A stretch of 64,000 bases of DNA from Phoebastria nigripes (lineage: Eukaryota; Chordata; Aves; Procellariiformes; Diomedeidae). This document shows positions 49,411-62,442 of the stretch, one piece after another. Numbering within the stretch: the first letter of the stretch is position 1; each line of letters opens with the position of its first letter. Made by a program: the position numbers and the translations under genes. The DNA lies in contig JAYKAV010003126.1 in NCBI GenBank assembly GCA_035582835.1, positions 67,706 through 131,705 of the forward strand. Direction: 5' to 3'. Under the pieces are notes generated by a model. It made no database searches, had not been told where the DNA came from, and was given only the letters and a program-made list of their open reading frames with translations.

Positions 49411-49920
49411 TAGAATCATAGAATCATAGAATCATAGAATTGTTTAGGTTGGAAAAGACCTTTAAGGTCATCGAGTCCAACCGTAAACCTACCACTGCCA
49501 AGTCCACTACTAAACCATGTCCCTAAACACCTCATCTACACGTCTTTTAAATACCATCAGGGATGGGGACTCCACCACTTCCCTGGGCAGCCTGTGCCAA
49601 TGCTTGACAGCCCTTTTGGTGAAGAAATGTTTCCTAATGTCCAATCTAAACCTCCCCTGGCGCAACTTGAGGCCATTCCTCTCGTCCTATTGCTTGTTAC
49701 TTGGGAGAAGAGACCGACCCCCACCTGGCTACAACCTCTTTTCAGGTGGTTGTAGAGAGCGATAAGGTCTCCCCTGAGCCTGTTTTTCTCCAGGCTGAAC
49801 AACCCCAGTTCCCTCAGCCGCTCCTCATCAGACTTGTTCTCCAGACCCTTCACCAGCTTCGTTGCCCTTCTCTGGACACGCCTCAGCACCTCAATGTCCT
49901 TCTTGTAGTGAGGGGCCCAG
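49411..49920 (-). mobile_element. CR1 LINE, strongly 5'-truncated
   Basis: A 510-base CR1 on the - strand. The low-coordinate end carries the 3' tail octamer (complement of attctatg) in about three tandem copies, tagaatcatagaatcataga. Next come the terminal block (ggttggaaaagacctttaag) and the 3' untranslated region. The remainder is the C-terminal end of open reading frame 2, stopping at 49920 after ggggcccag. It belongs to the same subfamily as the copy at 1-232. A possible 6-base direct repeat attata (49407-49412 and 49925-49930) is too short and poorly placed to count as a target-site duplication. Confidence 0.96.
49600..49915 (-). pseudogene. CR1 ORF2 C-terminal remnant with a frameshift
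   Basis: Reading the - strand from 49915, the C-terminal part of the CR1 reverse-transcriptase protein is open ([18 protein letters not shown], then [19 protein letters not shown]). It loses frame at about 49680, where [11 protein letters not shown] replaces the expected [10 protein letters not shown], consistent with a one-base deletion. The remaining residues continue in the next frame to the stop near the 3' untranslated region. Catalytic motifs are absent because of truncation. Confidence 0.85.
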
Positions 49921-50935
49921 ATACATTATATCTATAGACAGATGTTTGTCACATACCATTTCAAGTAAAAAGTCCCAAAGACATCTGTTTTTACAGAAGG
50001 AGGACTGTTGTACCAACCGCAGCCAAACAGTGGCTTACAAGTCCCTGTCTTTCGTAGGCAGCAATCCCAAAATATAGACAAACCATTTCCCTGGTGGTCT
50101 ATCTTTTTGTGTCTTAGAGCTTACACTCCCTACTAACATTCATTTTTTTGGGTCTATTGCCAAATTCCCTTCTAAATGTCACATGTCTGTCAGCCAGGTG
50201 TTGGGAAAAGGAAGCCAATTCAAATGAGTGATGCTGTTTCTCACAGTTTCGTGCCTAACTTCAAAACACACAAAATCCTTGGTACTGTGAGGCACAGAAG
50301 TCTGATATTGNGTTTTTTAAAACCAGATGCTAAGAGCTGTAGCCTTCACATTTTTATTTTTTTCAAAGAAATAAAACTACTTACAGGCTTGTTTGGGAAA
50401 GAAAGGCTCAGAAAGCCAAAAGTAAAGAGGAAGAATCCAAAATGTGGTCTTCACATCAAAATCCCTTTAGAGGAAACTCAAATTCCCATCTGATTTTGCT
50501 GACAGAATGACTTGTAACAGTACAAAAAAGTGCAGAAAAGCCTTTGTGGATATTTTAATGATCGGTAACTTAGTAACTGAGTTTTAGAGTTTCTAAGCCC
50601 TTAGTGCTGGCAAGCGTGTAAAACGTGCAAGTTAGCCAGAGCTGAGCATTAACAGCTACATCAGAACATCTAGGGTCGCAACCTGTATATATTTACCCAC
50701 TCATATTTCCAAATCTCCTTCATCCCTTCCTTTTTTCCCCTCTGTGTATATTAAAGAGATATCTGGTGATTTTCTCAAAGTTTCAAGCTGGTGCATAAAA
50801 AATGGGAGGAGGGTGGGAGAACTAGACTGAAAATGCCCACTGCTCTGTGCTCCATGCTAATACTTGTAGCTATGTGCTGGNAAATAGCTTCTCGACATGT
50901 CCTCTTCACAAATGTCCCCTTCACCACCTGGNAGT
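49921..50935. other. Unique DNA
   Basis: No gene or repeat supported. The last 50 bases before 50936 are pyrimidine-rich (tcctcttcac, then tccccttcacc) and could serve as the acceptor tract of the candidate exon that follows. The exact AG is obscured by an N at 50932. Confidence 0.5.
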
Positions 50936-51109
50936 AGCGGTGATGGTGAGCTGCAGCACATCGCGGATGAAGTGCGCTCCTTCAAGCTGAGCCAGAAGAG
51001 GGAGACCAAGGATGCACTAAGCCAGATGCCAGCTCCTTTCACTGCTGGCCATGCCCCTGCTCACTTTCCCTTTCAGGAAAACCTGAATGGCATTTCTGTA
51101 CCTGTATAA
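50936..51109 (+). CDS. Candidate terminal coding exon, protein not recognised
   Basis: The open frame runs from about 50936 to TAA at 51107-51109. Codon use is distinctly coding-like: CTG, GTG, CGC, CAG, AAG, AGC, TTC and ACC dominate, unlike surrounding DNA, and CpG is retained (atcgcggatgaagtgcgc). The peptide includes DGELQHIADEVRSFKLSQK, a short charged helix-like stretch, then a Pro/Ala/His-rich part, ending NLNGISVPV. The last residues fit a hydrophobic-x-hydrophobic PDZ ligand. An ATG at 50898 lies in the same frame upstream, so a first-exon reading is possible, but the AATAAA at 51281 favours a terminal exon. The antisense strand is also open. A processed pseudogene fragment is the main alternative. 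Confidence 0.35.
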   Translation, partial: SGDGELQHIADEVRSFKLSQKRETKDALSQMPAPFTAGHAPAHFPFQENLNGISVPV

Positions 51110-51280
51110 ACTCTAATTTATGGAATTGAATAGATCTACAAACCACAGTGCTGGAGCTGTGCAACCACACTGTCTTTAAAAGAACCTGACAAGGTCTAAC
51201 ACAGCATTTTCAAATGCTCGAGATTGTCAAGGTACACAAAATGCCTGCACAACCTGCTAGAAATATGGCAAAATGACCTT

Positions 51281-51286
51281 AATAAA
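51281..51286 (+). promoter_or_regulatory. Possible poly(A) signal
   Basis: AATAAA lies 172 bases after the stop of the candidate terminal exon at 50936-51109. Isolated AATAAA hexamers are common in AT-rich DNA, so its value rests on that exon being real. Confidence 0.3.
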
Positions 51287-51309
51287 TATTTATTTTTAAA
51301 GCCGAGAAA

Positions 51310-54300
51310 CTTAAATGCTGGTACAAGAAACCTGTTTGGTCTTAAGATACAGCGTGATGGGTTTGTGAACAAGTCTACATCGTACGACTGCCTGCGTTAC
51401 TAGAAAATAGACCACAGCAAGCCAGGATATTCCTGTCATTGATATGCTCTTAATACTTGGGCTTTTCCGGGTCTGCTTTACCAGCTTTCTCTTGATTTGA
51501 ACATGCTTTCATATGCGTTCTCATTCCTTTGCTCATTATATTATNGTCTTTCTATATTCATAATGGTTTTGGTTCAGTGAAGCCTAGAAACCTCAAAAAT
51601 GGATCAAAGCCCCTCTGTAGTGGATGGTGTAGAAATACATAACAAAAAGAAAGCCCCTGCCACTTAAATCCTGCAGTCTAAGCAGATTTGTAACAAGAGT
51701 GGACAGAAAGGTGGATGCTCAGAGGGGCTGTAAGAGCCAGCAAAGATCTGGTAACTTCTGTAGTAAGGTAATATATTAGGATATTGACCTAGCACATCAG
51801 CTGCTCTAGGCACGTTTAGGGTTATATGTGGGAGCATCTGAAGGTATCTTAATGGAAACAGTATGCATGATTTCCTAGTCCATTACACAGGATTTCAGAG
51901 CAGCACACTGCAGAAATGGAGCTCTGTTATAACCTTCACACTGCGCCTGAAAAAGACAACAGTGTTAAAAAAAAAATCCACCTCCAAAGGAGATGCAGTG
52001 TTGCATTCCCTTGTCATTACAAAAAAAGAAAATGCAGTGTTCTCAGAGCAATGAAAAATAAAAAAGAAACATCCAGTTCCCCAAAATGCTGTGCCAGACT
52101 TCAGCCAAGATTTACCGGAACAATTTCTAAGATGAAGAAACTGCTTCAAAACTTGAGGCAACGTTGGCAAATCTTTTGTGACCTCATTGAGGGATAGGTT
52201 TGCCAAAAAAGTGCTTCTAAGTGTCAAAATAAGTGCCTTACAGCAGTTCCAGCTGTGGCGTTCATGGGTAGAATTTCCTTCACCCTATTCAATGACATTC
52301 GTTGTAGATGCATGGATTTTCTACTTGCATCCTCAAATTCTTACCCAGAGTCCACTGACATCTATAAAAATGTCCTCTGTGACTTAGTGGATTTTGGATC
52401 TGATCAGTTCCAGACTGTGTTTCCAGCTGACCAAAAAGGCAATTTAATGCATTTATATAGCCATGAGCGTACTAAAGAGAATGGTTCTAGCTCCTTCCTG
52501 ATAAAACTTGGAAAATGCTTCCAAAAGATTGAGTTCTTTCAGCTTTTCTCTCTTTCCCGCCCATCCCAAGAAAATTAGGTGTCTTGCATAATGCTGGTAA
52601 GCAGCATTGAAAGACAAAAGGTGCAGACTCGTCTGTTTTGTTTTTATCCTGGTGTCATTTTTATTTCAAGTATTGTTATGCTGAACATTGGGTAGCAATT
52701 GGCTGAAGCTGATGGCCATGTCTATCCTTCTTTTAACAGAAATGTAAGCCACGAAACTTTTCCCAAAGTCGAGTGTCTTGAGCAACAGGAGTCACCAGCC
52801 AAAATCACAGATGAATATTGCTGAACATACCAGTGCAATTATAGAGGTGCAGGGATGGCATGCATTAGACAGAACTAGAAAAAACCCACAATCAAATACA
52901 GGACACAGCAGAAAGCAGTGGATTAGCAGAAAAAACTTCCAGAAGGATCAGTGAGACAATTTGCAGAAGGCTTATGGGAAGAGTGCTGGCATGTAGTCTT
53001 CAGAAACCGAGGAAAGAAAAAGAAATCTCTCCTGAGCGGAGAGAAACAGGACTGCGTGCGCTTTCAGTAAATAAGCAGCCTTGCAACAAAAGAAAAGCCC
53101 AAGGCAACGTCAAGTTCTCCTTGTAATGGGAACAGCAAGGCTGACTATTAACAAACAAACTGTTCAGATAAAATGTAGAAAACTACAATTTGGGTCAGCA
53201 GGCCCAGAGTCACAAGCATTCTGGTGTCAAGTCAGTCTACGACATAAAACGTGTTGATACAAGCACAACAAAAAGCTGCACCTGATCTGAGTACAGCAAA
53301 GGGAGAAAGCTATCCAACAGCTATCTTACATGCTGAAGCCTGATGTTCAGGTACAGCCAAGATTTCCAAATCTCACTTCTTTCCCACATGACTTATATTC
53401 CTGTAATATCTAATATTCTGTCGACAGTGTTTTCCAGGTACTACTGTCTGCCAGTGGGCATGCACGCGATCATCCCACGACTCATGCTGCTCTAAGACTT
53501 TGATGACACCCCAGCAGCCCTGGAAAGATATCTTCTAGAGGCTCCCAAACAGATTGCTGAGATATCACTGTACATAAAGAGAAGGTCAGGAATAAGCCCT
53601 TTCAAGAGGGACCTTATTTGATTTTGCCCCACTGTTCAGTAGCTAGGGGATGCATCTGGGATTNGGAAAACCTGTTTTTGTTTCCCCATGTTGTTTGATT
53701 TGAAGCAGAGAACTAACTGTAGGTTTCCTGCCATCAAAGAGGTTGCTGTAATCATGAGGCTGCTGGGTCAGTTTGGATAAATTAATCCTACTAAAGTTGC
53801 CNTGTTTTGTATAAATAATTTGATATCCAATGCACCTAAGAGTAAACAGGCCAAAAAATGAGTTACTGTCTGGTCATTAGAGTGTTGTCCAGGGATCTGG
53901 AGGGGGGAGGCAAGGTCAGGCGCTTGTTCCAATGAATATTTATTTACACAAAATGGAATAGCTCCAGGCAGAGGTCTTTATGTCTTTATAGAAAGGTCTG
54001 AGACTCACGGTTCTTTTCTGGGATTTAAGAAAGCATCTTTCCAGGTTGAGCAGAGTAGACATTTGAGAGCATGTCTTCTGCCTTTCAAGTGGTATCTCTT
54101 CTCTTCCTTCTCCCTCTGCCTAGCTATCTTTTTGCAGGGGTAAAGGCAGGTCTGGCTTCAGCATTCAACACCAGCTGGGAGCTCGCAGATGAAAATCTGA
54201 TTCAAAGATAGGTACTAATACACATTGTTTTGATTTTACTGGAGATCAGTTGCCTAAATGCCTTTAAATCTGGACCTAAAACTGTAAGGACTAGAATACC

Positions 54301-56864
54301 AATAACTAAAACATCATCTAAGGGCTGAATCATGTTTCTAAATGTCTTTAAGACATTTATCACTCGGAGTTACATAGCGCAGCATTAATTTCTTTTCAGA
54401 CTCAGTTCTTACTGCAACATTAAATATTTTTTCTGAGAAAATGATGGAAAAAATAATCAAGTGGTTGCACAGCCTAATAAGGCAAGGAACCATTTCACCA
54501 AACAGAGAAAAACATAACTGAGCACTAATGAAAGAAATTATAGCAAAAAGGGGTAGTTACAGACTGCATTAAACACACATCAGGAAGCAATTTAACAACT
54601 GAGTAACCAGAGTCGTATTATTCACACTTGATCCCCGCAGAAATGAAATATTGTACTGTGCTGACACCTGGTGCACGAATACATTTGCTCAGGAAACCAC
54701 AGCCCCCGCCATGCCTTCCCAAAGCAGCTTTCCAGTACAGAGGGGTTAGCCTTAAGCCTTTGTAATCATCTGATGTTTGCAAAGCACTTAAGAGACAAGC
54801 AGATTTGTCTGGGAGTGATGTCTTTCTGAACAATTCAGCACAATTAATTTTCATCTGTTTACAAGACGCATCCTGCTACATTAAAGATGTGATTAGAGGC
54901 TTGGGAGGAGTTTTTTCAAGGACATAAATGGCAGTGGGAGTGCTTGACTCCGGAATATGCCTTAGAATTGATTCCCTTTGCTACTTCTTGTTTAATTTGG
55001 GGGTTTTGAATGTCAGAGGCTAGTGGGGCAGATCCTTAGGTGTTGTTTGGCCCAGGTCACTCCCTAGGGTTAAAACCAGAAATGTTTCTTGTTCATACCC
55101 TATCGTACTCCATCAAGCACCCAGCACTAGTTTTCAGCAGGTTAGGAATCAGCTTTCTCCATAAACATGGCCCAAATAATTCTCTGAATGACTCTTTTTC
55201 TCCCTGTTGGTTGTGTTTCCTCATGCTGCNTGGCAAAGTGGTACCTCATTTAAGGGTCTTAGGCACTGCTGTGGTAACTCGTCATAACGAACACACCTTC
55301 CTAAGGAGCAGTCCTTAACCTACATGATGTTCTTACAATCTCACTCTCGCTGTCACTATTACTAGAGAGCCATATGCAGTTCTCTCTTTTGGCACTGCCT
55401 TGATCCTTTCATATAAACACTATCTTCCTTTTTTTTAACAGCATAAACCCTGTTGAATTTCCTTGCTTGTACTTTAGAGATTCTTGTATTCAGGGACAAC
55501 AAAGCTTCATGTAGGTGAAAGAGGGACCCACCAAAAAGCCTGTAGAGACTATCCATGTAGAGACTATACCTTCCTGTTTGGCTGCAAAGTGCCTAGTCAA
55601 TTAAAACAATAAATTATAACTATTGCATTTTCCAGGCTTCCTTTAGAGCCCTTCTATTTAGTCCAGCAGTAAAATGGACACTTGATCACTTAGGTTGGGA
55701 AGAACAGATTCACCTAGACACGATGCTTTTCTGTGCTATGGGAAGAAGGTGTGCTGTAGTCACACTAATCACATGGCCTTGATTCATACTTATGGATGTT
55801 CTTATTCTGTGTTCGTCTCTTTAAAAACCCACACATTTCACCAGCCTTTTGCTGTTCAAAGTTCCATGATGGAGTGATGAGAATCTGTGGCAGTGTATAT
55901 AAGACGTATCCTGCAAATGAGAGCAGTTCGTTGTAATTACCTATGCAGGCATGGTGACCTAAAAGACACATTACACCAAGCAAACAATTTCCAACAGCAA
56001 ACAGTGTGCTTGTTTACTTCCCCTGAAGCTTGTTAGGCTTAATCGTTTGGGGTTTTGTTTTTTTTTTTGGCAAATTGATTTATAACATCGGTTTCAAAAC
56101 TGAAGCTCCTTCTTTTCATTTTTTTAATACTCCACACTGCAGAGTGCTCTTCGCTCTGTATTTAATGTTAGGTTCAGTTAGCATGTGTAGAAGAAAAATA
56201 GCTGCCTGTTAAGAGTATAATGTGTCTCATTTGATATGGAATTGAGAAGCAGCCAATATACTGCAAGAACCTCATTTAATTACCTCTTACCTGTGGCTTT
56301 CTTTGAGTATGTCTAATCATTAGTTCGCGCTAAACATGTTTAACACACAATGACTAATCTTCCCCTTGGAACACTTCAGTCAATTTTTTCCTTAATCCCT
56401 TGGAAACTTCTGCTTGTTACCTGGGGACATCTCTGCTCAGCAGTCACTGGGTGCAGCACAGAGCTGACAACAGGTAGAGTTTTTAGACATAACCAAACCA
56501 CCTTTAAATGAGATGGCTCAGCTATCTGCAGCAGTCAAACTGGATAAAGGAAGGCAAAAGACCTGGGGGTTAGTCTGTGATGAGCCTTGTGCTGCATTAA
56601 CTCTTTTATAGCTGTTTCTCACTGGATGGGAACACCGTAAACAGAGTGACACCTGATAAAACATGTAGGCTTTTATCTGGACTTCAGTGTCAACCCAGGT
56701 CATATCTGAAACTTGCTGGTGCTTTCGGTATAATAACTCTAAATCACTTTGTCATCACCGCAAGAGAGCTAAAGCTCTTCTGATTTCATGTCTTGACTGT
56801 TACGAAGTGAGAAGGTTGCAGGTTGTCATATCCGCACAATATTCCCCTCCNGCACTTTGCTAGA
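51310..56864. other. Unique DNA without a recognisable gene
   Basis: No supported gene. A 12-base direct repeat tgtagagactat occurs at 55541 and 55556. The phrase tgcctaaatgcctttaaatc near 54250-54269 recalls an old sauropsid repeat motif but is too short to assign. Confidence 0.5.
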
Positions 56865-56950
56865 CTTGGGGGAAGACCATCTGAGCATGTCACTTCTTAT
56901 TTGTGCCTATTCCCCTTTACTGTAATATGAAACAAGCCATTTGTCTTCCC
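56865..56950 (+). repeat. Possible MIR fragment
   Basis: The order cttgggg, gagcatgtcacttcttattt, gtgcctattcccctttactg, taatatg follows the MIR core pattern (...cttgggcaagtcacttaacc...gcctcagtttcc...ctgtaaaatg...). Highly diverged, forward orientation. Confidence 0.45.
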
Positions 56951-57304
56951 TTACATGCTGAGCAATACCGTCATAGTGTTTTCTCCTTCTTAACCTGCCT
57001 ATTGTTCATTGCTGTGTACATAGACAGGAAAAAAAGATTATCTTTTTATTCTGTATTTGTATAGCTCAGCACAGTGGGACTATGCTCAGAGCCAGAAGCT
57101 GCAAAGCTGTAAAATAATCCAGGTCAGAAGCATGGATATTTGAGTGTGTGGTGGCAGTATTTTACTCCTGTTTTCATGCAAATTGTGGATGCTTGGTTCT
57201 GGGTACTAAACCAACCATCCATACAAACTGCTGCTAAATCAGAGCCTGGAGAGGGGTCAGTGGGTGCGTTTACATGCACCCCACTGTCCTCACTAAGGTC
57301 CTAG

Positions 57305-57430
57305 TCTGCTCTGAGTGGAGCAGCGTGGTTGCCCACTCTGGCTCAAGCCTGAATGTGTGTCAGGGAGAGCTCTGCATGCCCCCTGCCCACCGCACACTTC
57401 TCGTTGGAAGGGAACCAGGGCAGAAAAGTG
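57305..57430 (+). CDS. Weak candidate coding exon
   Basis: A 126-base GC-rich stretch between a fair acceptor (ccccactgtcctcactaagg then tcctag) and a good donor (gtaagaga). One frame is open throughout with phase 1 at both ends, the arrangement typical of extracellular module exons. The peptide begins CSEWSSV and contains four cysteines within 27 residues. No family is recognised. Confidence 0.18.
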
Positions 57431-58407
57431 GTAAGAGACTTGCAAGGTGCTATGTTACCTCTCCTGGATGATGTTTCGACATGACGCACATGTGTTGCAG
57501 TTCAGGAAATATATTTTAACGCCCATCAGTGGCTAAGTTTTGGCAGTATCATTAAGATTTGAGACTTGTAGGTTTTCCTGCATGGATCAGAGGAAACGCA
57601 CCTCCCCTGTCCAGCCCAGCAGGGAAAATGCCCACTCCTGCACCGCACGATGCGCTGCTGTTTGCCTGGCTGCTGTGTGGCCCCCAATTCACTCTCAGCT
57701 GCTTTTCTACCTGTTCAGCAGCACAAGCCATTTGTACAATAAGGTCCTTATTAAGTGTTGCTTCCCATGACTCCTAGATATTTAAAGGAGATGCTCAGTG
57801 CAACAGATTTTAAGCTGCATGTGGTACTGACTCTAGTTTTGCAGGCATTGATTAAAGTTAACAGAGGGAATGGTGGTTATGCCTCATTTGTAAATGGATA
57901 GACCCAGAAGAAGGCAAGTTCCTGCCAGTTAATCCATCAACCAGACACAATTTGCCTCAGAAACATGAGCTGTTTCACTAAAACAAAGGATGCTCCCCAC
58001 CGTGCACGTGTGTGCACACACATATTTCTTGTACTGACTTTAGCACACTGTAGAGCAGTTAATATCAGAAGCAGAGCCCAAGGTTACCGTATAGTCTGGT
58101 TGGCATTGTGGGAAAAGGATTGTAAGAGCAAGTCATGTGTGAAATAAATTAAATACACAAACTCACTCTGGGTCGCAGACAGGGGTCAAGCCGGCAGCTA
58201 ATTAACATCCCACAGTAACCTTGTCCCTGCCTGGCTCTGCCCTCTCCGGTGTTACTGAAAACACATTTCAGAGACTTGATCCTGTAGTTTAATACTTTTC
58301 TTTTCAATGCAAGGTAAGAAAAGCAATAGATGTTAAAGATGGGAAAATGGACCTTAAGCTGTTTACTTTTTGTTCCCTGAGCTGCCAGTAACCTGTTTTT
58401 CTTGCAG

Positions 58408-58456
58408 GAAGTAGAATCCTATGTGGACATTTTAGCATTTAAGGACTCTCAGAGAA
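58408..58456 (+). CDS. Weak candidate small exon
   Basis: A 49-base stretch with an excellent acceptor (cctgtttttcttgcag) and a consensus donor (gtgagtgg). Only one frame is open (EVESYVDILAFKDSQR). It is too short for the open frame to mean much, and its phase does not follow directly from the candidate at 57305. It might equally be a noncoding exon or a decoy. Confidence 0.15.
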
Positions 58457-61117
58457 GTGAGTGGTTATTTAGTGAGCAGTTCACATCCATCTCTGTGTCC
58501 AGGGATGAAGGATGTGCATCTATTGCAGCTGCCACTCATGAGATTCTGTCCTTCAGTTCATGCGAGAATGGTGTGAGCTCACTGATAATCACAGCTAAAG
58601 CTGTTACATAAATGCAGGTCAAGAGATTTTCCATGTAATATTTGTAGAAAGCTTGACTGATAGCTTTCTCCTGATGCTCATAGTTCCAGTCTTTGTAAGG
58701 TCAACAGTTCTCCCCCTCCCCGGCACAGCTCGCAAATATCTGCAATGGGAAGAGCCAAGTCAGAATTCTTGAACAGGATTTACATTTCTGCAATTAATAA
58801 ATCTTCAGTAAGAGATGTGATAAGCTCTCTGGAGCTTTCTTTTTAGATGCCTCAAGATCTGAGCTCAGCAGGGAAACTGGTGACTTCTGCCCTTTGCCCC
58901 TTTTAAGATCACTGGGTAGTGGAGTCAGCACCCCATTAAAAAAAACAGCGAGAACTGGCAGTGCTTTCCTCACTGCCAGGAGCTTCAGAATAGACCTCTG
59001 GGGGAAAATACAGTTAATCAGGTCACTAGAGTGTGTGTAGCCGCACTTCAGTACATGGTGAGTGTCCAAGACTGCTGTGGAAAGAGCTGCAATGGTATAT
59101 CTTCAGACAGTGAGAACAACGAGCTGCAGGACTTTAGGCACTGTCCTTGAATAGCAAGCAAGCTAGATCCTCACCTCCTACTAGTTCCTGGCTGTGGTGA
59201 TATAATTTAAAAGCAAACAAATAAAAACATGCCAAAATGCAAAGCACTGACTTTCTATGTTCAGTGCGGTCAGTCCATATATGACCTTCAGGAGGATTTG
59301 GAACAGCTCTGTCCACAATAAGCTAGGGCTTATTTGTGTTTTACCTCGATTCATGAGATGTGTTTTGGGCTATTTCACTCCAAGTGAGGTATTCATGGCC
59401 ATNGACATGTCTGCTGCCTAGGAAGTTGCCCAGGATGGTCTCTGTAAGAGACCTAGTGTAAGGGGTGTTGCCTAGTGCAGGACAAATGATCTGGTCTCAC
59501 GCCATATCCCCTTAATACTACCTCATCCTTTATGGGTGGGTACAACACTGTCCCACAGATCATCATGCTTCACAGCCCGGCTGCGTTTTTTTCTTCCCTT
59601 TGACAGTGTCTGGGCAACCCGGAGGTCTGAGAGCATTTTAACTTATTGCGCATGGCTGAGCATGGACTTTCAAAACATTGCAGTCCATACAGCATGCAAA
59701 TCTGTTTTTCTGGTCCACATCAGGTTAGCTCATGAAAAGCAGTATAAATGTAGCTGGAAAAGAATGCCAATGCTGAAACCTTATTAAATTTGACTAATAT
59801 ATGGTGTAAGTCCATTTATATTAACTTTTCTGAATCTCCACTTAGATAATTCTGGTTTTGAACAGAGCTGGAAAACGTAATGCTGTTTTGCAAATAAACA
59901 ACAACCTCCCCTTGCCAAACTAGATAAAAACCCCAAACCGTGCTTCTGAAGTGCTGTCCTTTTTCACCTTAAATTTATTGACATTTTTCTATGGGTTCCA
60001 TCATTTTCTTTTTTCTATTATACTATTTTTTTTAATCATTAACTCTGTTTTATTTCTGTGCAGGTCTCCTCGAACTTCAGAAAAAACACAGATTTGTTTA
60101 AATATTACATTCCCAAGAGGCCTGTAAAAACAGTCACATACCTATAGTTACCCCTTATATGTCCCTTTTCTTTGGATTTGCAATAGTCACTTCATGCCTT
60201 GAAGCGGTATAGTTTACTGTTAGTAAACTGTGCCAAATAGAAATCTGGAGATCAAGTACCTCTATTTAACTACAATTCTGGAAAAACATGAGCAAAGTCA
60301 GTGAAAGTTTTCATATAGTCCCCCACTCTGTAAGCTGTGATCAAGAGCTTGCAATTCTTCTCCAGTAAGGGTGCCTTGTGATTTGAATTGACCAGGGTTG
60401 TTTGAATACCAGGGTTCGTTTTAATGGGTTTCAGTGTCTCACTGAGGTTGGGGTTTTTATTGTAGCATCTCTTTTGAAAAGCCATCTGATGGCAAAAGGT
60501 CTTCTCAATATATCTCCATATATCTCAATATAAATATGCATTGATATATCTCGTTCCCGCTTCCCAGCTAGAAAGACCATGTTCCAAAACTTGCTGGCTT
60601 TTCAAGAGTGGTTCAGATGTCTGGTCTTCACCCAATAATTTCCACAAAACTTAAGGTATTGATTGTACATTTTTCCTTAGATCTTGCCTTGGATTCTGCT
60701 TTTGCCCGTTTTGTATAAAACAGTGCTGCAGCTGGTATAGTGTTGCTCAGGTCCACAACTCTTCAGGTTTCAATACAAAAAAGATAGCTAAAGTGAAGGG
60801 AGAGAAATCTCATCAAACACATTCAGCTGGTTGTGTTCAGATGTCTCGGTGAAACATTTTAACAGTGCCCAATCCTACAAACAACGCCTATGTTGAAACA
60901 AAAAAAAAAAAATTGCCAGAATAATCAAAATTCATATCACTGAGCTTGGATCCTCAACTGCAGGCCTTCCAACATATCATTTTGTCTATCTTCAGTTGTA
61001 TGCTCCATTAAGCAGTGACTGTGTCTTTCTCTATTGTGTAGATGAGCACATCATGTGATATCAATTAATAATAAAATGAGATCTGCAAGCAAATGGACCC
61101 ATAGTGAAGAGAGAAGA
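58457..61117. other. Unique DNA without a recognisable gene
   Basis: No repeat or gene supported. A cluster of atatatctc-like motifs lies at 60505-60552. Confidence 0.5.
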
Positions 61118-61168
61118 ATGATGGGGGCTATGTTATGATGGGGACTATATTATGGTGGGGGCTGCACT
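61118..61168. repeat. 17-base tandem repeat, three units
   Basis: Units 61118-61134, 61135-61151 and 61152-61168 share the frame atg(a/g)tgggg(g/a)ct followed by a variable end. The third unit is the most diverged. It runs into a short TA-rich stretch. Confidence 0.85.
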
Positions 61169-62405
61169 ATATATATCTACACACTAAACCCTCTGCAGAA
61201 ACAAATCNATCAAAAGATAGTACTGAGTACTGAGCCAGAAAAGACTTTACCTTTCATTACGTTTTACTGAGTTCAATGATTCCTTTGCATCAGCACTTCC
61301 AGGATGAGCTGCCCCAATTCCTCAGCATCTCTGAAATGCACCCTCTCTGGTGACTGACCCCTGCCACTGCTCTCATATCAGGCCCAAATCCAAGGATTTT
61401 CTGGCTCTCACAGCATGTTGTTAAGATGTTTTGCCCTGGTTTATAGGGTGTGTTTTCTGAGCAGCTCCAGCAGGTTTTGGAGCCTACAAAAGCCTCTTCC
61501 TTTAGCAGCTGTGACCCAAAGGAAGACACACCGACTCAGAGCAGCCTCTTTGAAACATAGCACTGTTTTTATGTACTAAAAGGAACATAACATTCAAGAA
61601 AGAAAGGTGAAAGCACCTGAGAGCTTACAAAGGTATGGTTTTCCAGAGTCTCACCATTTCTCTCAAAAATAAGGCGGTCTTGGGCTCTCCTATGTGCCAC
61701 TGCTTCCCTGGTATAGAGTTTGACCTGCTTCTCTGTACATTTGGCATCCCTTATTTGCCAGATTCTGCTTTTTAACCACCTAATATTTCCATTCTTTGCC
61801 CTGAGGCTCCAGACTCAATTTGGTCAGTTTATGAAGTCCAGGTGGTGGTTTCTAGGAGTGTGGTTCTCTGAGAACTGTGGTGCCTGTGGTTGAAAGCCAT
61901 TGCTTGCCTGCTTGCCTGACCTATCTTCTCTGCACAAAGTAGCAAAGAGTATAATAACTCTCATACAGGCATCCTGTTCTTGAAAACAACATAGATCATC
62001 CCCACAGTTTTACTGACTTACTCTGGTGAAGCAGGGTCATACGTGGTCTATTATCTTTGCCTTGTCTTTCAAGCGAAAACCTATGAGTTATAATAAGGAA
62101 GACACAAGAGAGTCCTGAGAGCAAGAACATTTCTTCCCTGGGAGAAGATATTTGTTGCATTTAAAGTAAAATTGTCAATGATGCTTTCTCAGAGAAGGTG
62201 TTTTTTTTTTGTTTCTCAGGAATTTTTAATCTGTTTAATCTTTGTTTTTTTCTTTCCAAATATCCTACTAAAAGCTCTCAGGTTCCCAGGAAATGTGTCT
62301 GGATACCAGCACTATAAGAAAAAAAGTCCTATAACTAGATAGAATTAAAAAGATCTAAAAAGTATTTTGTTAATCTTTTTTTAAGGTTCACCCTTAAAAA
62401 AACTT

Positions 62406-62442
62406 AAAAAAAAAAAAAAAAAAAGAAAAAAAGAAAAAAAAG
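62406..62442. repeat. A-rich tract
   Basis: A19 followed by a G and further A runs broken by single Gs. No retroposon body precedes it on the + strand. Confidence 0.85.

Noticed and set aside
49407..49930. A 6-base repeat attata at both ends of the third CR1, as a target-site duplication
   Set aside because: Too short, AT-rich, and separated from the element end by four bases.
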